Source: Gammaproteobacteria bacterium (GTDB lineage Bacteria; Pseudomonadota; Gammaproteobacteria; Steroidobacterales; GCA-2729495). Taken from it: a stretch of DNA of 17,528 bases. The notes under the pieces are model-generated. The model worked only from the letters and a program-made list of their open reading frames with translations. It did not search any database and was not told the origin of the DNA. Location: NCBI GenBank assembly GCA_030429685.1, contig JAUIEY010000020.1, forward strand, positions 1-17,528, given 5' to 3'. This document shows, piece after piece, positions 1 through 5,573 of this stretch (position 1 is its first letter; the number at the start of each line of letters is the position of its first letter). The translations under genes and the position numbers were made by a program.

Positions 1-405
1 GCCGGCTTGAAGATTGGCCAACAGAGCAGCCGTGAGACGAAACGTGCCCAGCACATTGGTGCGCATGATTTCCTGCCACAGTTCGTAGTCCATGCCCGCA
101 ATGCTTTGCCGGTTGCGGTCTGCCTCACTGCCCCACCCGCCGCCATAAATCGCCGCGCTGTTGAACAGCAAGTCCACCGGCACGTCGGTCAGCCGGGCCT
201 GCAGCGCATCAATGGAAGCGAAGTCAGCCAGGTCCAGCTGTTCAATGCTCAGCTGGTCGGGATACTGCAATTTGAGGTCTCGCAGTGCCCCGGCACCGGC
301 CGGGTTACGGCAGGTTGCTATTACCTTGTCACCCGCAGCAAGTGCCTGGCGGGTGTGCTCCAGGCCCAGGCCGCGGTTGGTTCCTGTAATCAGAAGGGTT
401 GTCAT
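1..405 (-). CDS. SDR-family oxidoreductase (N-terminal part, runs off left edge)
   Basis: This is the first 135 codons of a short-chain dehydrogenase/reductase. The start is ATG at 405-403, with an AAGG ribosome-binding site about 9 nt upstream. The protein opens with MTTLLITGTNRGLG: a beta strand followed by the TGxxxGxG dinucleotide-binding motif at residues 7-14. NSAA at 82-85 stands where the family has NNAG, and the conserved Asn in TNVLG is at 117. The catalytic YxxxK would come later and lies outside the window, so activity cannot be judged. The family is NAD(P)-dependent and cytosolic; the tone of the sequence is that of C-factor-like SDRs. The substrate is unknown. It is divergent from the TauD-type gene and shares a 176-bp upstream region with it. 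SDR identity is firm, subfamily is not. Confidence 0.88.
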   Translation of the reverse strand, partial: MTTLLITGTNRGLGLEHTRQALAAGDKVIATCRNPAGAGALRDLKLQYPDQLSIEQLDLADFASIDALQARLTDVPVDLLFNSAAIYGGGWGSEADRNRQSIAGMDYELWQEIMRTNVLGTFRLTAALLANLQAG

Positions 406-581
406 CTGCGTATACCTTGCTGCGCTGAAAAAAACGGCGCCCAGCCTACTATTTCCGGCCACCCGGAAGCCATAACCAGGCCGGTATTTCGGCAAACGCT
501 TATTGCCGCAGCCTCAGGCCGCTGCCAGACTTGTTATGAACCTATAACAAGTTATGTCGATGAATTGATGGGAGCGGTACC
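406..581. promoter_or_regulatory. Divergent promoter region between the SDR and dioxygenase genes
   Basis: This 176-bp region separates two divergent start codons and must hold both promoters. No strong sigma-70 pair is visible for either gene. A weak TTGTTA (531-536) / TTATGT (552-557) pair facing the dioxygenase is possible, with a 15-bp spacer that is shorter than ideal. The clearest element is the perfect dyad at 530-551, listed separately. Confidence 0.5.
530..551. promoter_or_regulatory. Perfect inverted repeat, likely operator
   Basis: The arms CTTGTTAT and ATAACAAG are exact 8-bp reverse complements separated by GAACCT. The dyad starts 52 bp before the dioxygenase ATG, in a divergent promoter region and AT-rich compared with its surroundings. 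Its size and symmetry suit a dimeric regulator of MarR, TetR or LysR type. No regulator gene is present in the window, so the protein is unknown. If the weak -35/-10 pair at 531-557 is real, the dyad overlaps it and binding would repress. Confidence 0.5.
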
Positions 582-1448
582 ATGAACTATCAACACGTAG
601 AAGTCATTCCCCTCACCCCCAGTGCCGGCGCCGAGATTCGCGGTGTTGATCTCAGTAAACCGCTGAGTCCTGAGGCGCTCGCCGAAATTCGCCAGGCGCT
701 GACCGATCACCTGATGGTGTATTTCCGCGATCAGCAGCTTGATGCCGATAGCTTTACCGCTTTCGGCGAACAGATCGGACCGCTGCATGACGAGCCGTTC
801 ATTCCCAAACACGAGAGCAAGGAGGGCCTGTACCAGTTCAGCGGCGTGACCGAGCAACAACTGACTGTGCAGAACCTGCGCTGGCACGTAGACCATAGCT
901 ATGCCGAAAAGCCCACCTTTGCCGGCATTCTCTATGCTACTGACGTACCGCAAAGTGGCGGCGATACACTGTTTGCGAATATGTATTCGGCCTACGATGC
1001 ATTGTCGGACGAAATGAAACGCATTCTCGATCCGATGTATGCGGTGCACGACATTCTCAGCTACGGCCTGAAATCCGGGCATCACTCGATGCAGACCACC
1101 CAGCAGATTGATACGCTGAAATACATGCGCGATAAGTTTCCGCAGGTAGAACATCCGGTTGTCTGCCGGCATCCGGATACCGGCCGGCCCTATCTTTTCC
1201 TGAACCCATGCTGGGTAGTCGGATTTCGCGGCATGACAGCCGAGGAAAGCGCGGGCTTACTGAGTTTTCTGAATGCCCATATCACCCGGCATGAGTTCCA
1301 ATGCCGCTTCCACTGGGAAAACGGTACGGTAGGCATGTGGGACAACTACAGTCGATTCAGCCACATATCGCGGTACATCAGCCAGTCGCACAGAAAGCTG
1401 TACCACGGGTGGGTGAAAGTCGCCGGACGGTTTTTTTCGAAGACATAA
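582..1448 (+). CDS. TauD/TfdA-family Fe(II)/2-oxoglutarate dioxygenase
   Basis: The 288-aa product has the typical TauD length. ATG at 582 is preceded by GGGAG with a 7-nt spacer. The N-terminus (GAEIRGVDLSKPLSPE, residues 16-31) and LMVYFRDQQLD (44-54) match the family. The iron-binding facial triad starts with H102-x-D104 in WHVDHSY, followed by the SGGDTLFANMYSAYDAL block (125-141). Near the C-terminus WDN is intact at 253-255, but the usual Arg is Tyr256 and there is one extra residue before the candidate distal His261. R271 and H275 then sit at the spacing where TauD has its 2-oxoglutarate-binding Arg and a conserved His. Everything after codon 255 is antisense to the DUF962 gene, so the functional status of this end is uncertain. 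Members use 2-oxoglutarate and O2 to hydroxylate sulfonates, sulfate esters or other small acids. The substrate here cannot be told. Confidence 0.85.
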   Translation: MNYQHVEVIPLTPSAGAEIRGVDLSKPLSPEALAEIRQALTDHLMVYFRDQQLDADSFTAFGEQIGPLHDEPFIPKHESKEGLYQFSGVTEQQLTVQNLRWHVDHSYAEKPTFAGILYATDVPQSGGDTLFANMYSAYDALSDEMKRILDPMYAVHDILSYGLKSGHHSMQTTQQIDTLKYMRDKFPQVEHPVVCRHPDTGRPYLFLNPCWVVGFRGMTAEESAGLLSFLNAHITRHEFQCRFHWENGTVGMWDNYSRFSHISRYISQSHRKLYHGWVKVAGRFFSKT

Positions 1449-1663
1449 TGGCCGAACCAGGCGCAGGCGTAGCCGCCGATCAGGCCGAGCAATACAAACG
1501 ACAGGTTGCGCTCAAGCAGCGCAAAACACAGGCAGACCAGACCCAGAGTGCTGCCGAGAAAGTGGGCTGTCCGGCACCGCGAATCGCGGTGCTCGGACAG
1601 ATAGACGGGGTAAAACTCCGCCAGTGAATTGAATTTCCGGTCTGCTGCTCCGGAACCCGACAT
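1346..1663 (-). CDS. DUF962 / Mpo1-like membrane protein
   Basis: This 105-aa protein carries the full DUF962 signature: FYPVYLSEHRDSRCRTAHFLGS (17-38), GYACAWFGHYVFEKNRPATF (64-83) and YSFLCDWLMYRDM (88-100). Two hydrophobic helices, about 36-50 and 54-72, suggest a short membrane hairpin. The conserved histidines H25, H34, H72 and H85 are candidate metal ligands. The family's characterised member, yeast Mpo1, is an Fe(II)-dependent dioxygenase in fatty-acid alpha-oxidation; the bacterial role is not established. ATG at 1663 lies 6 nt after the stop of the CbiX-like gene upstream, with GAGGA about 13 nt before it, so coupling is likely. The last 33 codons and the stop are antisense to the end of the TauD-type gene. 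Confidence 0.88.
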   Translation of the reverse strand: MSGSGAADRKFNSLAEFYPVYLSEHRDSRCRTAHFLGSTLGLVCLCFALLERNLSFVLLGLIGGYACAWFGHYVFEKNRPATFTHPWYSFLCDWLMYRDMWLNRL

Positions 1664-1669
1664 TGCGGA

Positions 1670-2776
1670 TCAGGCGTCCTCGAACAGTTCGCGGATCATT
1701 TCGCCCATCCACTCTTCAACGAAATTGGGATGTTCGGCGAGGCCCTTTTTGTTGAACTTGTAGTCCAGACCCTTGAGATCTTTGCGCAGTTTTGACTGCA
1801 CACTGCGTGTGCCGATCAGGTTGGTTACCACCAGCACTGATTTGTCGTCGGCGATTGCGTCACTGACCATTTTGCGCAACTTGGCGACGTTGGCATCGCG
1901 AATTTCCGGCTGAGCATCATCCTGCAGGGTAATACCCATTACGTCGGCAAAGTCACTGTCTTCCCGCATGACCTTGGCAAGGTTTTCCAGTTCACCGAGC
2001 ACAATTCTGTTGTCTTCTTCAAAAGTAGGCCCATGGGCGGCGATGATGACAACCTCGTCTGCCGGGTTTTCACTGATTTCCAGCGCATGATCAATCAGCA
2101 TCTCGGCCACCAGCGGATCATCGCCCGGCGGATGGCCCATCAGAATCTTAGCTTTGGTTTTAACCTGCTCGACGCTGCCATAGGTTGCTTCATCACGCAT
2201 TCCGAATATGTATTCCCACTGCCGCATCATGGTGTTGGTGGCAGTCGAGAGCATCGGAATAACGGCGATCTGCTCGACACCGGCCGCCTCGAGATCATCA
2301 ATCGCAAGCTGGATATGATCGGACATTGCCATGGCCATACCGGGAGCCATCGCAGTGGGAAACACCTCCGAGTACATTTCCACTTCCTGCTTGAACAGCG
2401 GGTCGCCGTCACGGAATCCATGCAGCAGCAGCAGGACACCCTGCTTGCCCTTCATGTCATCGTCGCTCAGATACCAGGCATAGTTGCCGCCCATCATCCG
2501 CATGCTCAGGTTGATTTCCGCAAGGCTGTATTTTTCAAAGAGCGGCACTTTGGCGCGCAATTCGTCGGCCAGTTCCGGTGTAACGTTGTGAGCCATGCCG
2601 AACAGGCGGCGACCCTGTTCGTCCCGCTCCGTGCTGTGATTCATGCCACCCATGTCGTGTCCGCTGTGATCCATTGCGGCAGGTTTGGCCGATTCATGGC
2701 CGCCCGCCTGGGCAACCGACAGCGCCAGGGCGGCGCCAAGGCCTACTATTACAGAGGCAGACATCGAATTTTTCAT
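1670..2776 (-). CDS. Exported two-domain CbiX-like (sirohydrochlorin chelatase-like) protein, minus-strand paralog
   Basis: The 368-aa product starts at ATG 2776, with GGAG 9 nt upstream. An in-frame extension to 2875 would put 33 unlikely residues before the signal peptide. Residues 1-24 form a signal peptide ending AQA|GG, so the mature protein should be periplasmic or membrane-associated. The mature N-terminus is rich in His and Met (MDHSGHDMGGMNHS, 35-48), resembling metal-binding tails. Two CbiX-like halves follow: VLLLLHGFRDGDP (HG at 119-120) and VVIIAAHGP (HG at 248-249), each opening with the beta-strand-HG motif of class II chelatases. The second-half motif reads RSVQSKL, with Gln327 where the divergent paralog has His. 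Classical CbiX/SirB enzymes are cytosolic and insert Co or Fe into sirohydrochlorin, so export is unusual. Function here is unproven. Confidence 0.75.
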   Translation of the reverse strand: MKNSMSASVIVGLGAALALSVAQAGGHESAKPAAMDHSGHDMGGMNHSTERDEQGRRLFGMAHNVTPELADELRAKVPLFEKYSLAEINLSMRMMGGNYAWYLSDDDMKGKQGVLLLLHGFRDGDPLFKQEVEMYSEVFPTAMAPGMAMAMSDHIQLAIDDLEAAGVEQIAVIPMLSTATNTMMRQWEYIFGMRDEATYGSVEQVKTKAKILMGHPPGDDPLVAEMLIDHALEISENPADEVVIIAAHGPTFEEDNRIVLGELENLAKVMREDSDFADVMGITLQDDAQPEIRDANVAKLRKMVSDAIADDKSVLVVTNLIGTRSVQSKLRKDLKGLDYKFNKKGLAEHPNFVEEWMGEMIRELFEDA

Positions 2777-2812
2777 AGTGCGTTTCTCCACAGCAATTGG
2801 CGTAAGGGGAAA

Positions 2813-2842
2813 TTTATACCGTTCAGACAAGGTCCAGCCCAA
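2813..2842 (-). promoter_or_regulatory. Candidate sigma-70 promoter for the minus-strand CbiX-like gene
   Basis: Reading the minus strand, TTGGGC and TATAAA are separated by 18 bp. The -10 is good and the -35 weak. It would give a leader of about 30 nt. The TGTTAACA repeats would lie around -46 to -64, a position typical of an activator site. Confidence 0.35.
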
Positions 2843-2851
2843 GAAATTTCG

Positions 2852-2870
2852 TGTTAACACTTTGTTAACA
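2852..2870. promoter_or_regulatory. Tandem TGTTAACA palindromes, likely operator
   Basis: TGTTAACA occurs at 2852-2859 and again at 2863-2870, exactly 11 bp apart, about one helical turn. The first copy extends to the perfect 10-bp palindrome GTGTTAACAC (2851-2860). A further dyad, ACAGA-N3-TCTGT, abuts at 2868-2880. Placement mid-way between divergent paralogs suggests one regulator controlling both genes. The regulator is not identifiable from the window. Confidence 0.5.
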
Positions 2871-2893
2871 GACAATCTGTGTTCAGCAGGTGG

Positions 2894-2924
2894 TTAGTGG
2901 CAGTTGCTGCCGATTTGCTATAAA
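2894..2924 (+). promoter_or_regulatory. Candidate promoter for the plus-strand CbiX-like gene
   Basis: TATAAA at 2919-2924 is a good -10. The only -35 candidate is a poor TTAGTG at 2894-2899, with a 19-bp spacer. Such a weak -35 would agree with dependence on an activator bound at the TGTTAACA repeats, roughly -61 to -79 from the inferred start. This is inference. Confidence 0.3.
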
Positions 2925-2954
2925 AAAGGTCATTCCAGCACAGGAGAGACCGAC

Positions 2955-3968
2955 ATGGCGCTGAAACAATTGCACTACCTGATCATAAGTATTGCTATGG
3001 CAGTGGCCACTGGCACTGTCTACGCGGCCGGCCAACCCAAGGAGCATCAGCACAACCACCAGGTCTCTGCCGAACAGTTTGCCGAGTTACGGGAAAAAGT
3101 GCCGCTCTACCGCGAACTGACCGACGAGCAGGTGCTCGAGAACATGCAGCGCATGGGTCCTAATTTTTACCGCCTCCTGAGCGAACCCGGCGTAACCGGT
3201 GACATTGGCATTCTGGCGCTTGGCCACGGCTACCGCGCCGACGGCAATGTTAAATTCGCCAAGGCCTATGCGGGGATTGCCGCCAGCAAGCCTACGGCAA
3301 TGGCGCTCGGCATGGCCATGATGACATCTCAGCATATACAGGGCGCGGTGGATGAACTGACCGCTGCGGGCGCGAAAAAGATCGTGGTAATGCCCATCAC
3401 CACACTCCGCGATGGCGGTTTGACCGGGCAATGGCAATACATCTTCGACGCACGCGAAGAAGCGCCATGGATGTCCGTTTCGCGCGTCAGCGCAGATGCC
3501 AGCACCGTATTGACCGACACTCCCGGGTCAGGGCCGGAGATATCTGCAATTCTGCTGGACAATCTGCGCACCAGCAGCTCGGATCCGCAGCAGGAAGTGG
3601 TCGCTGTGGTAGCTCACGGGCCGGACAACGATCCCGCCAACAAGAAGGAACTGGCAATTCTTGCCGAACATGCGCAGTACATTCAGGCCAACGGCGGCTT
3701 TGCTGACGCCCGCGGTTTTACCTTGCAGGATGATGCGCCATCAGCGGTTCGCAGTGCCAATGTTGCTGAACTCCGGCGATGGGTGCAGGCAGCCAGTGAC
3801 GAGGGCAAAACCGTCATCGTCACGACCACCCTGCTATTCGAAGGCAGTGTGCACGACAAGCTGCGCAGCGACCTGGCCGGGCTGAACTACCGACTTAATA
3901 CCATGGGCGTGCTGGACAATCCGTTATTTCTGGACTGGATCAATGCGCAAATAGCGGCAGCAAACTGA
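2955..3968 (+). CDS. Exported two-domain CbiX-like (sirohydrochlorin chelatase-like) protein, plus-strand paralog
   Basis: The 337-aa product starts at ATG 2955, preceded by AGGAG with an 8-nt spacer. An earlier in-frame ATG at 2904 lacks this and would precede the signal peptide. Residues 1-24 look like a signal peptide (hydrophobic 8-20, VYA|A). The mature start has the His-rich string EHQHNHQ (30-36). HG motifs at 91-92 (LALGHGYRADG) and 221-222 (VVAHGPDND) open two chelatase-like halves, and GSVHDKL places His300 where class II chelatases have their second metal-binding His. Shared blocks with the minus-strand paralog include PTAMAxGMAM, QWxYIF and GxTLQDDA, so the two arose by duplication. 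Likely periplasmic, perhaps handling a metal or tetrapyrrole. The substrate is unknown and chelatase activity is not assured. Confidence 0.75.
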   Translation: MALKQLHYLIISIAMAVATGTVYAAGQPKEHQHNHQVSAEQFAELREKVPLYRELTDEQVLENMQRMGPNFYRLLSEPGVTGDIGILALGHGYRADGNVKFAKAYAGIAASKPTAMALGMAMMTSQHIQGAVDELTAAGAKKIVVMPITTLRDGGLTGQWQYIFDAREEAPWMSVSRVSADASTVLTDTPGSGPEISAILLDNLRTSSSDPQQEVVAVVAHGPDNDPANKKELAILAEHAQYIQANGGFADARGFTLQDDAPSAVRSANVAELRRWVQAASDEGKTVIVTTTLLFEGSVHDKLRSDLAGLNYRLNTMGVLDNPLFLDWINAQIAAAN

Positions 3969-3996
3969 GGTAGCCGACGGCATGACCATCTGCAGC

Positions 3997-4018
3997 AGCG
4001 GCCTGCCGGCAGGCCGCT
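3997..4018. terminator. Perfect 22-bp GC-rich palindrome between convergent genes
   Basis: The arm AGCGGCCTGCC is followed at once by its exact reverse complement, giving a 22-bp palindrome with no unpaired centre (a 9-bp stem with a 4-nt loop as RNA). It lies in the 57-bp gap between the stop codons of the plus-strand CbiX-like gene and the outer-membrane protein gene. A bidirectional terminator is the simplest reading, but neither side has a T-run, so it may instead be a 3'-end stabilising hairpin. Confidence 0.5.
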
Positions 4019-4025
4019 ATGCGCG

Positions 4026-4697
4026 TCAGAATTCGCGGTAGGCGGATACCCCGACACCGGTGACCTGCTGGCCATCATCGTCAATATCGCCGGTACCAAT
4101 CTCACCGCGCAGGTGCCATTTGTCCTCAGTGCCTACGTCGTAGTCAAACCCGGCGCCGTACTGAACGTCCGACCCGCTGTTTTTATCCACTGAGATAAAG
4201 CTATTTTCGTTAAATGTCTCGGTGGTATCCCAGGCAAAAATACCCAGCCGGGCGAACACGGTCATGCGCTCAGACACCGGCAAATGACCGAGTATGGAAA
4301 ACAGCCAGCCATCGGCCTCCAGTTTGGTGCTGACGTTACCGGCGACCCAGGAAACACCGCTGCCATCCGATACGGCACTGAAATCCGGCTCACCCATGTC
4401 AACGTAGCCGACTTCCAGACCGATGTTATCCGTCAGGTTGTAGCCACCAAAAATTGCAAAGCCGGTGGCTGAATCGTCGCGGCTCACCGAGCTTAGCGAC
4501 CCGTCATCATTGGCGCTGTAGAGATCGCCGTGATCGTTGTAGCTGACACTAGCCCCGGCATAAAAACCGGTATCGGTGGCCGGCAGGCCAAATATACCGT
4601 CGTCGTCATCGTCGTCGGCTGCGATTGTGCTGGTCGAACTCAGCAACGCAGCAGCCAAAGCCATCCATGCAGGCAGAACACGGTTGTTGGTATTCAT
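4026..4697 (-). CDS. Small outer-membrane beta-barrel protein
   Basis: The 223-aa protein starts at ATG 4697, with AGGAG 6 nt upstream. A signal peptide (1-26, ending TIA|A) is followed by six consecutive Asp residues (28-33). The rest alternates short amphipathic strands rich in Gly, Tyr and Asp, for example TGFYAGASVSYND, ATGFAIFGGYNL, IGLEVGYVDMG and MTVFARLGIFAWD. It ends in Phe (SAYREF), the usual C-terminal signal for insertion by the BAM complex. The size suits an eight-stranded OmpA/OmpX-like barrel (outer-membrane beta-barrel domain family). No peptidoglycan-binding domain is present. The role is unknown; structural or adhesion roles are common in the family. It lies 109 bp downstream of the FKBP gene and may have its own promoter. 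Confidence 0.8.
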   Translation of the reverse strand: MNTNNRVLPAWMALAAALLSSTSTIAADDDDDDGIFGLPATDTGFYAGASVSYNDHGDLYSANDDGSLSSVSRDDSATGFAIFGGYNLTDNIGLEVGYVDMGEPDFSAVSDGSGVSWVAGNVSTKLEADGWLFSILGHLPVSERMTVFARLGIFAWDTTETFNENSFISVDKNSGSDVQYGAGFDYDVGTEDKWHLRGEIGTGDIDDDGQQVTGVGVSAYREF

Positions 4698-4746
4698 ATC
4701 TAGCTCCTACTGTCAGGTTGGTTGAAACGCGAAACACATCGCGACC

Positions 4747-4773
4747 ATCATACACCTGCAGCGGATGAGCCAA
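4747..4773 (-). promoter_or_regulatory. Candidate promoter for the beta-barrel gene
   Basis: On the minus strand TTGGCT (4773-4768) and TATGAT (4752-4747) are separated by 15 bp, upstream of the barrel start codon. The -10 is good and the spacer short. It would give a leader of roughly 40 nt. Tentative. Confidence 0.3.
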
Positions 4774-4806
4774 TATTGTCGCAATCGGCGCCTTGCCGGC
4801 GAATGA

Positions 4807-5481
4807 TCAGGGTTGTGCCTGATCAAGGACTTCCAGCAATTCCACTTCGAATGTCAGCGCGGCATTGGGGGGGATGGAGCCCTGCCCGTTGCTGCCATAG
4901 GCGATCGCCGCAGGGCAGGTCAGCACTGCTTTGCCGCCCGCTTTCATCAAGGCTATGCCTTCGGTCCAGCAGGGTATTACCTGGTTCAGGCCGATGCTGA
5001 TGGGCTCGCCGCGCAATCGCGAACTGTCAAAAACGCTGCCGTCACGCAGGGTGCCGTGGTAGTGCGCCTGCACCCGCGACGCCGGCCCCGGCTGCTTGCC
5101 GGTGCCCGCCTCCACTTCCCGGTAGACCAGGCCGGAAGCCGTCTGCCGGGCGCCCGGCTCCTTGGCCATGCGCGCAACCCACTCCTGTCCGGCCGCAAGT
5201 TCGCGCTGGGCCGCCTGGGCGGCACGCTCGCGCCCCAGTTGCTGCATCTTCGGCCCGTACACGTTGTCGTCGAGCTCTTCGGCGGTGCCGTTCAGGCTGG
5301 CGGAAAACCCCTCCAGGACCAGCGCTTTTTCCTGATCCGACAGCGCCAGCCCTGCGAGGCTGCGATTGATTGCCGTGCCAAGATAATAGAAAAGCTTGTC
5401 ATCAACCGTTTCCTCAGCGACTGCGGCGGACGACAGCATTACTCCCAACAGGAGGCCTGACAGTAAACCGTGTACTTGCAT
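4807..5481 (-). CDS. Secreted FKBP-type peptidyl-prolyl cis-trans isomerase (FkpA/Mip-like)
   Basis: The 224-aa product starts at ATG 5481, with AGGG 8 nt upstream. A longer in-frame reading to 5679 overlaps the glycosyltransferase gene and would bury the signal peptide. Residues 1-22 form a signal peptide (AVA|EE). Residues 23-110 are a helical, charged region with the LFYYLGTAINRSL start typical of Mip/FkpA N-terminal dimerisation domains. The FKBP domain spans about 117-218, with VQAHYHGTLRDGSVFDSS (137-154), VIPCWTEGIALMKAGG (168-183) and AYGSNGQGSIPPNAALTFEVELLEV. It should catalyse prolyl isomerisation and assist folding of exported proteins. The following gene encodes an outer-membrane barrel, a plausible client, though co-transcription is not shown. 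Confidence 0.9.
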   Translation of the reverse strand: MQVHGLLSGLLLGVMLSSAAVAEETVDDKLFYYLGTAINRSLAGLALSDQEKALVLEGFSASLNGTAEELDDNVYGPKMQQLGRERAAQAAQRELAAGQEWVARMAKEPGARQTASGLVYREVEAGTGKQPGPASRVQAHYHGTLRDGSVFDSSRLRGEPISIGLNQVIPCWTEGIALMKAGGKAVLTCPAAIAYGSNGQGSIPPNAALTFEVELLEVLDQAQP

Positions 5482-5573
5482 AAGTATTTCCCTGGTATTT
5501 TCCCGTGAGAACGAATAACAACGTGCGATATCCGCGAGCGGACAGCATAACCGCGACGGATTAAAGATTTCTT

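Larger units (their letters stand above)
2777..2954. promoter_or_regulatory. Divergent control region of the CbiX-like paralogs
   Basis: This 178-bp region holds the promoters of both paralogs and the TGTTAACA repeats at 2852-2870. On the minus strand a weak promoter TTGGGC (2842-2837) / TATAAA (2818-2813) with an 18-bp spacer fits the minus-strand gene. On the plus strand a TATAAA at 2919-2924 is a plausible -10, but its -35 is poor. Transcript starts near 2806 and 2931 would follow; these are inferred only. Confidence 0.5.

Noticed and set aside
2033..2857. 274-codon open frame on the plus strand opposite the CbiX-like gene
   Set aside because: Composition is that of an antisense shadow of a GC-rich gene, with no recognisable domain and no ribosome-binding site.
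1670..2875. Longer reading of the minus-strand CbiX-like gene beginning at 2875
   Set aside because: It would add 33 residues before a clear signal peptide and run through the operator repeats; ATG 2776 has a GGAG ribosome-binding site.
5531..5542. Small TCCGC/GCGGA hairpin between the glycosyltransferase and FKBP genes as a terminator
   Set aside because: Only a 5-bp palindromic stem with almost no loop and no proper T-run.
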